64,000 nt of DNA from Diphasiastrum complanatum. Its lineage: Eukaryota; Streptophyta; Lycopodiopsida; Lycopodiales; Lycopodiaceae. The stretch covers positions 50,599,325-50,663,324 of the forward strand of contig CM055106.1 of NCBI GenBank assembly GCA_029204225.1. Reading direction: 5' to 3'. Positions 1 to 11,703 of this stretch are shown one piece after another. A model generated the notes under the pieces. That model was not told where the DNA came from and ran no database searches. It worked only from the letters and a program-made list of their open reading frames with translations. The first letter of the stretch is position 1. The number at the start of each line of letters is the position of its first letter. The position numbers and the translations under genes were made by a program.

Positions 1-1236
1 CGACGATTGCATCCATCAAGATGCATTTGAAGATTGCATCCGACGATTTCCGTCTGCCATCCCCCAATTTTTTTCTTGATACATTTGCATCCGATGAAAA
101 TTGCGTCCGACGCTGACCTAGATTTTTTTTATCATAAATATGTCGGATGGTCAATTCATTTTTACTTCACACAATTTTCGGACAAGTTCATGTCTGTTTG
201 ACAAATTTCTGACGATCTTCCAATTTTTTGTCTGATTCAACCATTGGCTGTTGCATTCTGACCACTCTCAATCACTTGATCATTTGATCCATCCTCCATC
301 ACTTCCACACACGCATTTATCTACATACTCAAAAACCCTACTCCATTTCCAACTTCTAAAAAAACTTTCATTTTTTCACAACTTTCCGCTTGTCTATTTT
401 TTCATTTCTACCCAAGTTTTTTCTAGATGCCCAAGTTTTTAAGCTTTCGAGTTCTTTCATATTTTTTAACGTTTTTGAATTTTTTAGATTATTTTTCGAT
501 TTCATTTTTTCAAAATTTTATTTTTTCGAATTTTCATTTTTCGAGTTCTCATTGTTCGAGTTTTATTTTTCGAGTTTTATTTTTCGATTTTTTTCGATGT
601 TTTCAATTTTTTTAAGTGTTTCGATTTTTCCAATTTTCGATATTCTTATGGGTTTTTCGATACTTGACATTTTTCAGTCCCTTAATTTTTTTTCATACTC
701 AAGATTTCTCGATACGAGACATTGGAATTTTTCGATATTATATCGACTCGAATAATCCGAGATTTTTCGACATCTACAATCAGATTTTTTTTTGATACTA
801 TATCGACTCGATTTTTTCGAGTTTTTTCGAGTCACTGTAAACTTTTTCGATACTTTTAGATTTTTCGATTCTAAATTTTTCGAGCCCATATTTTTTTGAG
901 CCCTGATTTTTTGACTTTTTCTGTTCTTATTCTTCGAGTTTTATTTTTCAAATTCTATTTTTTTGAGTTTCGTTTTTCTGAGTTTATTTTTCGATATTAT
1001 TTTTTCGAGTTTTATTTTTTCGAATTCTCTTTTTTCGAGTTTATTTTTTCGAGTTTTATTTTTCAGGTTTATTTTTCAAATTTGATTTTTTGAGTTTATT
1101 GTTCGATCTTCATTTTGCGATCTTAATTTATTCAATCCCTAGTTTTTTGATGCATTAAATTTTTGATCCAATTTGTTTTCGAGTTCCCATTTTCGAGTTC
1201 TTATTTTTTGATATTGTCTACTTTTTTCATATGCTT
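1..1236. repeat. AT-rich low-complexity DNA with degenerate TTCGAG/TTCGAT minisatellite
   Basis: From about 380 the + strand is a run of T-rich units ending in TTCGAG, TTCGAA or TTCGAT, clearest at 535-600 and 930-1070, where a unit close to TTTTATTTTTCGAG recurs with changing spacing. A longer motif around TATATCGACTCGA occurs at about 738 and 803. The first 120 bases carry an ATCCGACG-like word several times. The open frames here translate to F/S/I-rich low-complexity peptides and are artefacts. I see no gene. It ends where the Gypsy remnant begins. Confidence 0.7.
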
Positions 1237-3602
1237 GGAAATAGTCCAATAGAATTTAGAGGTGAGGTCGGGATTCCATCAGATATGCATTAGGGCAGAA
1301 GATATACCAAAAACGGATTTTTGAACTCGCTTTGCACACTACAAATTTTTGGTGTTGCCTTTTGGTCTAACCAATGCACCGGCAACTTTCCAATAGATGA
1401 TGAACGATTTGTTCATGCCATATTTGGGAAGATTCGTAGTGGTATTCTTAGATGATATCCTAGTATTCAGTAAGACTTTGGCAGAACATAAAGAGCATCT
1501 TAGGATTGTCTGGGACATCCTAAGAAGGGAAAAACTCTTTGCCAAAGAGTCTATGTGTGACTTTTTTTGTGATGGAATTGTCCTACTTGGGGCATAAGAT
1601 TTCCGAACGGGAAGTGGAGATTGAGACCGATCGTATCAAGAGGGTTATTGATTGGCCTATTTTCACCACAGTTCAGGAAATCAAGTCTTTCTTGGGGTTT
1701 GTAGGATTTTTTCGTCAGCTACTCGATTGACATTTTCCCTTACCCAGGCCTTGAAAGGCTATAAGCCGAAGGGCTAAGAGTCCACTAGTGGTGTGGACGG
1801 AGGATATAAATAATTGTTTTGAGTTGCTTAAGAAAAGTGTCACTTCGATACCAATACTAATCATTGGCGATCCTAATAAGACTTTTGTGGTTAGGACCGA
1901 TGCTAGTGATTATGCTATTGGAGCTATTTTGATGCAGGATGGACATCCTATGGCTTATGAAAGCAAGAAACTCAATCCTGTTCAGTCTAGGTATTACCTA
2001 TGAGAAGGAACTGTTTGTAATTGTTCATTCCTTGAAAATTTGACGACATTATTTGTATGGAGCCAGATTTGAAGTTTTGACGGATCATCAGACTCTTCGA
2101 TATTTCTATGATGCTACAGATTTATAGGGGAGGCAAGCTAGACGGGCTGAGCTGATGCAAATCTTTGACTTTTCTATACGTTATTGTAAAGGAAGTCAAA
2201 ATAGTCTAGCGGATGCTTTGCGTCGGTTATCGGTTATTAATCAGTTGTGCTTTACTATTATAGAACCGGGGTTGTTTCGGTCTCTTCAAGGACTATATGA
2301 GTCCGATCTCTTTTTTGGAAAGTATTGGCAACAAGTACTTTCGGGGGTCGATTCAGCTTTGCAAGATTCCTCGAATAAGGGAAAGACTGAAACAGATTTT
2401 CTAATTTGAAACACATGTGTACCGGAGAATGACACTGTAAGGGCCCAAATCTTGCATGAGTGTCATAATAGTCTATGCGTAGGACATTTGGGTATACAAA
2501 GAACACTTGACTTAGTTCGAAGGCAATTTTGGTGGCCTAAGATGAAAAGTCAGGTAGAGGCCTATTTTCTTAAATGTACTAAGTTTCAGTTAAATAAAGC
2601 AGAGAGGCTAAAAGCTAGTGGCTTATTACATCCTTTGGATATTTCTACTGGAAAGTGAAAAAGTATATCTATGGATTTTGTGGTCGGGCTTCCACGTACA
2701 GGGAAGGGCCACGATTCAGTTTGGGTCATTGTTGACAAACTTACGACGTTTGTTCAATGTATCCCAACGAAAACTACTGTTAAAGCTTCAAAACTAGCTC
2801 AACTATTTGTTGAGAAGCTTTTTCGACTATACGGGCTGTCTTGCGATATTGTTAATGACCGTGACCAAAAATTCACCGGAAATTTTTGGCAAGTAGTATT
2901 TTGAAAAGTTGGAAACAACTTTAAGATCCAGAATCAAACGGTCAAACAGAAAGGACCAATCAGACGATGGAGAATATGCTTCGAGCATATGTGGGCCATC
3001 GGCAGTCTGGCTGGTGGAATTTGCATATACAGTGCAAAACATTCAGCGACTGGATTCAGTCCTTTCATGCTTATGTATGGTTTTCAACCTCCATCACCAA
3101 TTAGTGTTGGCATGAAAAACCTACGGATGCAAGCCATAGCTAATTTCCTTGTGGATATGCAAGAAATGTTATAGCTGGCTAAAGATAGCATAAGAAGTGC
3201 CCAGATAGGGCAAGGCATTATGCTGATCTATGTCGGAAGCACAAGGTATTCATGGTCAACGACTGGGTGTTTTTGAGAGTCCCTAGTCACTCTAGGGGCT
3301 TCAAAACTATTCAGTGTGCAAAGTTGGCGCCTAAGTATTGCAGTCCTTTTAAGGTTATCGAAGTGATAAACAAGGTTTCATACAAACTAGACCTTCCAGC
3401 TAACATTGGAATTCATCCTGTTTTCCACATTAGTAAGCTGAAACCCTCATTGGGGGTTGGGGAGACTTTGCTCCCTGTGGAAGATCTAGTGGAACTTCTT
3501 CGTGATGAGTCTGTGAGTGGACCACCTGAATCCGAGGCAATTGTTAATAGCCGACAGAGGACTCTACGGAGTAGGGGGAAGAAATGCTACATACCTATGT
3601 AA
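1237..3602 (+). pseudogene. Decayed Ty3/Gypsy pol (RT - RNase H - integrase), 5' truncated
   Basis: The order is that of a Ty3/Gypsy polyprotein. The reverse transcriptase core (about 1240-1730) includes [12 protein letters not shown]-like sequence in one frame and [13 protein letters not shown] in another, so the catalytic box is FLDD. RNase H follows (about 1790-2240, with VVRTDASDYAIGAIL and later LTDHQTLRYF), then the integrase zinc-binding segment HECHN..GHLGIQRT (2449-2660), the integrase core beginning MDFVVGLPRTGKG (2671-2904), and a C-terminal domain with PVFHISKLKPSLG (3252-3602). Frameshifts and stops separate nearly every block. Gag, protease and the start of RT are missing and no LTR was found on either side. 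The zinc-binding segment resembles that of chromovirus B at 44.8-51.0 kb, so the two are related lineages. Confidence 0.9.
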
Positions 3603-6192
3603 CTAGCAGTACTTCAGACCCCCATAAGAACCAGAAATGATAACTATTCCATCTTCAAGATCCAAAGGATGCAAAACTATGGAACTAGTTTCATTGAATT
3701 TTGACAATTCCAACACATTGACATGACAATGTTCATACAAGAGATTAAACAAATAAGGTAGAGTAAAAGAACACTTCCTTGCTGCTCCAAGAACCTTACT
3801 TTGACCTTCAAGCATTCATTCAAATCTTGAAAGATATTGAAGTGGTCAATATGCTTACTTTTGAGCAAAGTTCAAGATCTAGCATCCTAGTGTTGGCAAA
3901 TTGGCAAATTGTTGACAATGTAGGATCAAGGGTTGTATGCAAATCTTGTGGAGATACTTCAAGTATTTCAAGTTCAGGTTTTGCTCATTCAAATGGAGTA
4001 GAGAACACATCATTTTGGCATTCATTCACTCAAGGGTTTTCATGGATTGGAGATCTACAAAGGCAAGGTGGTGATGGAGGTTCATTCATGGAGATACATG
4101 GTGCATTCACTATGGGCATAGTGGAATGTGGAGGAGGCATGCAAACACTTGTTGGTTACTTTCACTTACAACTTTTTTGCTGCTATTTTACAGAGAATTC
4201 AAAGGTGGATACATGGAGGAATCCTTTCATTATGATTCTATGTTCTTTTACATGTATCTTGTTCACCATTCTATGTAAAATTGATGTAAGAAATAGTGAA
4301 GCATCCTATATGGACACTATTATCTATATCAGTTATGTTGTACTTCATATTGTACATATTAGAACACTTGAGAAGACATTTATTATCATGATGGAGATCA
4401 TTCTTAGGTTGGAGCAAAGTAGTGTTGTAAAACTAGCAAGTTAAGTGAAAATTGTCAACATTTCCTAGCTAGTTTGAGGCCTAAATTAGCAATTTTTGTA
4501 CATAGTTTTGGATCTAACATTTCACACATGTGAAAGAGGCCTAGATACTTTTATTTTAGTATATATTTCATGTTGAAGAAGTCTCAAACTTTAGGACCTT
4601 CGAAATGACACCAAAATCATGTTATTTGGACATATAGGCCAAAATTGGCTATTTTAGGCTACTGGTGCCCTAAATCTGGGTCCTAAGTTCTAGAGAGAGG
4701 AGAGAGAGTCATCTCTCTCACCTATATTAGACTGAAATTTGTGGAGAACAGGTTGGAGAAACTTATTGTATTGTTGAGAGAGATCAATAGATCATTGTCA
4801 CAGTTTCTTCCTCCATTGAGAGCATTGCTTTGTGTATTGTCTTCAAGCTTTTGTGTATGATCTAAAGAGGTTTCCAAAAGTGGTAGGCTGCTATTGTAGG
4901 GCTGGTATGCTGTCGTTTTTGGCTGCCATCAGTACCTTTTATTAGTTTCTTTTGTCTCTTGAATGCTTTGTCAAGTTCATGTGTTTGAAAGGTAGCATTA
5001 GGATGCTTTGCCATTTCTAGATTTTGTAGCTTGTTGTGCAAAGATCTTAGCCAAGTATTTTGGGAGTTTGGATCCATTCAAGGTCCACTTTTTTCACATT
5101 TGACTTGTGTGAGAACAATATACAATGGATCTAAACTTCTTACATGATATTTCACACGTGGGAGACCACTCCTACCCTTGTGATAGAGCATTTTCTACCA
5201 CTAGAATGGTGCCAAGTGGCATAATACTACTAAACTAGTTTTTGGCCAATTTAACCACTAGTTTCCAAATTATATGAGATGTACAGCCTATATGATCTAT
5301 CTAAATGACTTAGGCATAGATTTCACACGTGGGAACAAGATCCACACATGTCTAATGATGATAGGTACAAGTCATTATGGTATTTACAAGATTTGATCAA
5401 GTTAGCTTTTGTCAATTTTAACAACGGTCAAAATTTTGGTGGCCAGTCATTTGGGAGGTGGTGTTTTGGATGGTTTTGACATGCATCGACATGAAGATTC
5501 AACACCTTGACATGTGTGCGAGTGTGTGCTTTTAGGTGTGCATGTGTGTGTGTGCCTGGTCTACATATCTCTTATGGACTGCATTTGAGACAATTCTTGT
5601 GGATAGTTCTCATTCATGGGCCTTATGGACTGCTTGGGACCTCCATACATCCACATACTTCACATGTTCTTGTCACTACTATTTGATGCTCTTGGTCTAT
5701 CATCCAACTTTCTTGGGATGCATTGACGGCATGTTTTGTTGATGTTGATAAACATTCTCGATCCTTGTGAATTGCTCGGGGCACGTCTACATCTCTAGAT
5801 CCATAATTTCCTACAAGCATGTGCATGTGTGTGTGTGTGTGTGTGTGGATGTGTATGCGTGTGCATGTGTGTGTATGTATGTGTGCATGTGTTTGAAAAT
5901 GTATGTTTATGTTTGTGCGCATGCAGATGTGTTTGTGTATGTGTGCGTGTACGTGTGTGCATTATCTATGTCAAAATCTTGGATAAAGAATAGATTCTCC
6001 AAAATTTTAAAATACATCACACAAAAAAAATCCAAATGTACTCTTGTATACATCATGAAATTCAATTGTACTCTAAATAAATTTTGCAAACATTTCATGA
6101 AAGTCAATCTATGAAGACTTGATAAATCCAAAAGGGTATACATTTCAGTAGGACGCGGAGTATGAATGCTACAAAATTTCATCAGTAAATTC
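3603..6192. other. No recognisable gene; AT-rich intergenic DNA
   Basis: I find no gene here. The longest open frame (3779-4444) starts at TTG, has no recognisable motif and is not called. The word TTTCACAC(A/G)TG recurs at about 4520, 5150 and 5320, and TG-rich DNA begins near 5510. This stretch may be old, unrecognisable repeat DNA. Confidence 0.5.
5815..5966. repeat. Imperfect (GT)n microsatellite
   Basis: A stretch of GTGTGT interrupted by GCAT, GTAT and GGAT words, with its purest run at 5828-5847. A weaker TG-rich patch lies at about 5515-5556. The valine/cysteine-rich and histidine/threonine-rich translations on the two strands are microsatellite artefacts. Confidence 0.85.
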
Positions 6193-6727
6193 CTAGATAA
6201 GGTGAATTTGATCCACCATACTATCCAACATTTGTCTTAGATTGTTAAGTCTCACAAATGAGACACTACTCATATGTTGTCTAATATTACACATAAACCC
6301 TTCCACATCTATTACTAAGCATCTATTTTGGTGGAAGAAAATGTCCATCGAGCCGTTATAAGTACAAAAAGTACATAAACTGATCAATGACCCATATGAC
6401 ATTGCAACTTTTGACAACATCTCCAAAGCAAAACAACTCCAAAACATCGCGATGTTTGATACCTTATAACAATTTGGACCATCTGCAAAAAAAAACGGTA
6501 TTAGTTGATATACAAAATTTAATCTACAAAGAACAAAGGACACAATATACACAAAACATGATTCAAATGTAATTTAAATTATGTTTATTTAAATATATGT
6601 TATATATTTGAAATATCATGTTTTGTAGCAATGGAATTTGTGGAAATTGCATATAAACATAAAGGTGTATATTTATAAAACATGACAAACCATTAACTTG
6701 ATATAAAAAGTGAATCAAATACCTTGT
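6193..6727. other. No supported gene
   Basis: A 119-codon minus-strand frame (6193-6552) has no motif I recognise and is flanked by AT-rich sequence. It may be a worn transposon fragment. I see no RNA gene or regulatory element. Confidence 0.4.
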
Positions 6728-8479
6728 TCACAAAAATTTGTTTGCTTCGCAATGAATAATGGGCTCATTCAAACTACATTTGTTTGTTCTATGGCATGCG
6801 ACTTTGGAATCTTTTTCACCTGATTTCGACCTACCATTCAACTGGTGAGCAAGCCCATCGTATCCCACATCACCATCATCTCCGTCATTGCTCCTTGGTA
6901 TCTGATCAAAGATTCTTACTTGGGCTTTGCACGCAGTGTTCCAAAGCTTGTTCACTTTGTCCAAAACCTATTGCAGGGCCTTCGTCACTTCTACCAACTA
7001 TTTCTAGGACTCTAGAATGACCTTCTCTTGTTTCGCCGCAACTCATTCAAAACTTAACTTTTCAACCTCTCTCTCTTGAATAAGCTTGATGTATTTATCC
7101 ATTTGTATCGTCGAGGCTTGAGGGGCCTGAATCTAGATATCTTATGGCTTCACAAGAGGCGTGTCAACTATCATTGCATCAGACGATCCATCTCAAGCTT
7201 GGTCCATCTGGCTCATCTGTTGCTCAAGTTGATTTTGAATTGCATTGAGTTCATCAGCTTGCTTGCCCGTAATGGCTTGCAGCTCCATGAGTGATATATT
7301 TTTCTCCTCATCCTCGTATTCTTTCTTTTCTATCTGCTTCTGCTGCTTTGATATAACCTGCTCTTGCTGCTTGACTTTGTTTCCCAATTCTCTGTGTTGG
7401 CTCACCAACCAGTGTAGCTGGTAGCTGGTCTTGGATAGGCTTATCATGGATTTCTTAGCCGCATCTGGAAGTTCTTCAGGGTTAGGAAGGATGGGGTAAT
7501 GATCGGTGGTGTGGCCAAGTGGTGTTAGTCCAAAGATTTGAGTGGGTGGAGGTGTTAGTGGCAATGATGGAGGAATGGAGATGATGGTGGTGGGAACATG
7601 CGTGATGGATGGATTGGGCATTTAAATGAAGGTGGCGACAATTATTGGTGAGGATTGGCTTCCCCCAAGCTATTATGCGTTCTTCTCATTGGTGTTATCT
7701 GCTATCTGGATCAAGTCTTCAGCATCGAAGTAAGCTGAATCGTCCAAGATGATATAGACTGGCTTCGGTTTCTCTTGACATGTGGCTGCTTCCGTTGCCA
7801 TGTCTTTGGGAATGTCCTTCCCATCTTCCCCAACCTCCCAAAATGGTGATTTGTGGTAGGGGTTGTGTGTCGGCTTTGATGGACTTGGGCAGCTCAAGTG
7901 GTGTGTCCGTGGTGGTTGTCATTTGAGTTGTCGGATGCAATAGTGCTTGTGTTGCATGTGGTGGTGTCTGCGTATTGTCGAGTAGTAGGGGAGTCACCAC
8001 TAAATCTGGTGCAATTGCTCGGTAGTCCACTACATTCGTGTCTGCTACTAAGGACCGGCGTCGTGAGGTGGCGACAACTGTTGGTGTGATGTCGTATGAG
8101 TAGACGAACCTATGTGTTGGGAGTCATCGTCTGACTTCGTATCATCTGATTCTGTTTTGTCAGGTGAGACATGGCGCGACATGAGCATTTTTGACCTGGC
8201 GCGTGGTGGTGCTTGGACTTATGTTGTGGTGGTTTACTGTTGAGCCGAGGACTTGGCTACAGAAGGATCCTTTGTCTGAGACATAGATGAGGTGGTTGCC
8301 TTGTGCAGTTGAAGCTTCACTTGGCCTGTCTTGACATGTTTTGAGACTGGTCCTTTAGGAGAGGCTTCACCTTTCCTTTTCTGAGATGCTGCCATTGTGG
8401 TATCGTGTGATGCAAGCTTTGTAGGAGACTGGGGTGTCTGATCAACAGGTATCTCCCAGGCTTTGTCAGCTAGCAGCAA
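6728..8479 (-). pseudogene. Broken hypothetical ORF group, low-complexity C-terminal part
   Basis: Several consecutive minus-strand frames read in the order 8479-8234, 8030-7719/7673, 7621-7193 and 6964-6728. I do not recognise the family. The first piece is lysine/serine/threonine rich and includes KRKGEASPKGPVSKHVK, which could be a basic nuclear-localisation-type stretch. The middle is proline/threonine rich. The piece at 7193-7621 has a Q/K/E-rich segment (about residues 78-142) with the heptad look of a coiled coil. Frame changes and stops mean no intact protein is encoded as it stands, unless unrecognised introns join the pieces. Position and strand suggest it continues the ORF group at 8513-9336 and lies downstream of the Helitron fragment at 9449-9829. 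Confidence 0.45.
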
Positions 8480-8512
8480 GTTATCTCGGATGTGTGAATG
8501 GTGACTGAGCTG

Positions 8513-9336
8513 TTATAAAGTGATATTTGTCAAAAGGTATCCCAGGTAGGTAATGGGCTGCTTGCTTCTAATACATTCATGCATGCAATTTGAAGCGAAT
8601 TGTGCCCAATAATAGAGATTCTGGCTATGCAATCTGGAATCAGCCATCATGTGGAACAATGTCATGAGTATACGTTTGATCAAGGACCTATAATGTTGTG
8701 TATATCGGGTGATATATGCACAAGTAGCAGCCAACTCTTTATCGTTTATGGCGTCAATAAGATAGCCATCTTTGTTCTTCCATTTGTCTACTAAGGGATC
8801 AATGAACTTGAAGTATGGCATTTGTTTGATCTTGTGGAGAGTTTGACTGACTATATTCGGTCCTCGAGGGAAACCAAGTGTGTGAAGTTCAGCTCCAGAG
8901 ATGGGTATGATGTACATAGTGCTCCTGTTAGGAGGTAATAGAAATCTGAATGATTGTCAGTCGGGTTATAGGATGCATAAGCAAAATGCATTAAAAATGG
9001 GCTCTGATAACCAATAAACAGAGGGAGTTGAAACTCTATCTTGGTAAGGAATTGTTGTACTTCTTGGTACCAATTTATCATTTCGACAGTATCCAGTGTG
9101 CCCATGGTGATGTCTATTTTTTCAGGCGGTAGATTTTCAGAACCGGAAGATGAATTGACAGACATGTTCTGTAGCTCTGAATTGTACCTAAAGATGAAGG
9201 TCAGGTCGTTGGAGACTAACTGCAACAAAACTGAGGTTTGGTCGGCCGAAAATGATTGAGGCACTAAATTTTTGTTCATGTTGATGGATTGCAGACAGGG
9301 TAAAACTCTCAAGGTGCCTATTTGGTTGTTAGACAA
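8513..9336 (-). pseudogene. Hypothetical protein remnant in two overlapping frames
   Basis: Two minus-strand frames overlap (9336-8851 and 8917-8513) and probably represent one coding region broken by a frameshift near 8900. The first frame includes a hydrophobic segment LFIGYQSPFLMHFAYASYNP. The second includes PYFKFIDPLVDKWKNKDGYL and a C-terminal RSKQPITYLGYLL. I do not recognise a family. Amino-acid composition looks like a real globular protein rather than noise, which separates it from most random frames nearby. It could be a gene fragment carried by the neighbouring Helitron or a repetitive TE ORF of unknown type. Confidence 0.45.
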
Positions 9337-9448
9337 ACGTGATAGGTCTATATGTGGTGCGTGTTCCAGAGTTACTATTGTCTTGAAGAAAATAGGGTGT
9401 GAGCAATTCCGGAAAGATGTTGTCTTGGTATGTTGATGATGGTTTGTG

Positions 9449-9829
9449 TCAGTAGCGGACTAGTAGCAAGTTTGATTGCAAGCTCCAGTGCCAATACCAA
9501 AGATCTAATGGGTCAGAAGGAGCACATGTCAGAAGAAGTACAACGAACATGAGCTGAAGTTGCGACGGAGTCCCCAATGACACCGCCTCCAACAAGAAGT
9601 TACTCCACTCCATCACATCGTTTATAAGAATTCTATGCTTGCAAGCATCTCTGAATGATGAAAACAACTCACCGTCAACTATGCGCAAGTCCTCAAAACC
9701 TGTTGCACCTCTTACATGAGCCAAAAGAACTTGCAAATAAAATCGCTCTCCTTCAGAAGGATGGACAAAATACATACCAATGGTCGGAATGGACTGTGCC
9801 CAGGATTCAGAGATAATAGCTGATCTCAT
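9449..9829 (-). pseudogene. Helitron Rep/helicase fragment
   Basis: A 126-codon frame contains the segment GERFYLQVLLAHVRGATGFE followed by DLRIVDGELFSSFRDACKHR and a tail with CAPSDPLDLW. In plant Helitron polyproteins an equivalent block (ERFYLR.LL.HVRGATSFEDLRTV..) sits between the Rep nuclease and the PIF1-type helicase domain. Only this block is recognisable: the HUH nuclease motifs and the helicase Walker motifs are absent, so this is a fragment. I could not place the terminal 5'-TC, or the 3' hairpin and CTRR end expected of an intact Helitron. Confidence 0.75.
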
Positions 9830-10080
9830 TGCAAATCATCACCATTCATGATGTAGATCTACGAAAATGAAGGTCTATCTACGGGCAACAAACCACCAAT
9901 ATGATTATACAAACTGGCCAGACACTCTAAATGTATACACGTTGCCTACGCAGTGGATCTATCTAGATTTACCCCACAGAGATGCAAAGGCCAAGGAGTT
10001 ATTATAACTCCGAACGTGTTTTCTAAAATGAGCTCCTGCGTCATCATAAGACATGTACAAATTAAGGAGATAAAGAGGCG

Positions 10081-11120
10081 GTGATAACACGGGAAAATCT
10101 TCCAACCTATGAAGAGTTAGGTGGATTGCTTTTGCAGGAAGAACAACGTCAAGAGAACTTGAGTCATCGCAACAGGGGATTTGATCAAGCTCTTGCAGTC
10201 AGAGGACGTGGTGGCAGATTTGGTCATGGAAGACACCAATCAAGAGGTGGAAACTCAAATTGTGGATCATTCCAACAATTTCAAGAACAATCCAATCATG
10301 CCCCGAATCGAGGCAATTGGAATCAAGGACGCGGCTATTCTAGGCAAATAAACCTGGAAATTGTAGATACTATAACAAACCTAGCCATTGGAAGCGTGAA
10401 TGCTTCAAGAAACAGAAGGAGATAGAACAAAGAAAAGGCAAATGGCAAGCGGACAATTATGCTAATCAATATCAATTTGATGATGATTATTATGAAGACA
10501 ACTATGTTAATCAGCATCAATACAATGATGATCAATATGAAGATGATACAGGTGAAATTTCAAACTTGTTCATTACAGCATTAATGACAAGTGATGAAGC
10601 CAAGGATACTTGGTACATTGATAGTGGTGCATCCAAGCACATGACTTTAAAAAAAGAGTGGTTTTCAGAACTCAAAGAAACTCACAATGGTGATGAAGTT
10701 GGGAAAGTCGATGGCCAATTGCTATCTGTTAAAGGATTTGGAGTGGTACCAGTGAAGTTAGCCAGCGGGATGATAAAGCGGATAAGCAATGTGCAATATG
10801 TACCTGGCTTAGCTAACACTCTACTATCTGTTTGGACGATGGCTGATCAACAACTCAAGGTTCAGTTTAACAATGACAAATGTCTTGTCAAAGACATCAA
10901 GAATCACTACAAAGTGATTGCTACAGGAGCTAGAGTCAACAGGAATCGACTCTACAAATTGAGTGTGAAATCTTTTACTCAAGCTATGGTAAGAATTGTT
11001 GATAGTCGAAGTAACCTTTAGCATCAAAGGTTTGGTCATATTAGTGCTCAAAGCTTGCAAATCCTTAAAAGAGGTAATCTAGTTGCTGGATTGCCTGATA
11101 TCTCTTTTGAAAAATTGCAT
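10081..11120 (+). pseudogene. Ty1/Copia fragment: gag C-terminus, zinc knuckle, protease, GAG-pre-integrase
   Basis: The gag end (10081-10425) has PTYEELGGLLLQEEQRQE followed by R/G/N-rich repeats. The zinc-knuckle segment at about 10351-10411 reads NCRYYNKPSHWKRECF, so the second cysteine of CX2CX4HX4C is a tyrosine: a broken knuckle. An acidic D/Y/Q-rich stretch follows. The protease is at about 10611 (WYIDSGASKHM). The next conserved segment, VQYVPGLANTLLSV, leads into a GAG-pre-integrase start (HQRFGHISAQSLQ) around 11020-11100. The element stops before the integrase core. A frameshift separates the gag and protease frames. Gag wording is close to the minus-strand Copia at 11.7-13.5 kb, so the two are related. 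Confidence 0.88.
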
Positions 11121-11703
11121 TTGTGAGAGTTGCATTTTGGAAAAATAGCATAGAGAGAGATTCTCCAAAAATGGAGCAAGAAGAGCCAATGACATTCTTT
11201 GGATTTGCTCCATGAGCTATGTTTTTTGAAGTATATCGCATTTGATTGCCTTCTAAACTGCGATGGACCTGCTCCACGCGTTTTAATATGGGTAGACTAT
11301 CATAAAGAATAGCCATCTGAAGTGCGATGGACCTCTATCGTTGTATATTGATTTTCAGATTGATAAAAGTATCTATGACTATTGTTAATGCATACATGTT
11401 TGTGATTATTAGAAAAAACGTAATAAGTATATGCTCAACAGATGACTAATGTGCATGGTTTGCTTGGGATATAAGCATGAAATGTCCTGGTTCTCTTTGA
11501 TAACTATAGCTATCTGAATGCAAGAGTAACATTAATACTTTACTGCTTTATGTATTCAATAAACAGTCGAGCTTGGAATTAATAACTCCATCATCCCTTG
11601 ACACACAAATGCTGGCTTATAAGAAAGAAGTGCATGTGTTCAAGTTTAACATCGTTGCAAGATTACGATACTCCATGATAAAGGTTGCACTACCATTAAT
11701 CCA
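11121..11703. other. No gene; junction between two oppositely oriented Copia fragments
   Basis: This stretch separates the + strand Copia fragment ending near 11,120 from the minus-strand Copia beginning at about 11,704. It has no coding motif I recognise and no clear LTR ends. Both elements lack integrase C-terminus, RT and RNase H on the side facing this gap, so a deletion joining two elements is one possible explanation. Confidence 0.4.

Noticed and set aside
3779-4444. 221-codon open frame on the + strand
   Set aside because: It starts at TTG, not ATG, has no recognisable domain, and lies in AT-rich DNA without splice or promoter context. Too weak to call a gene.
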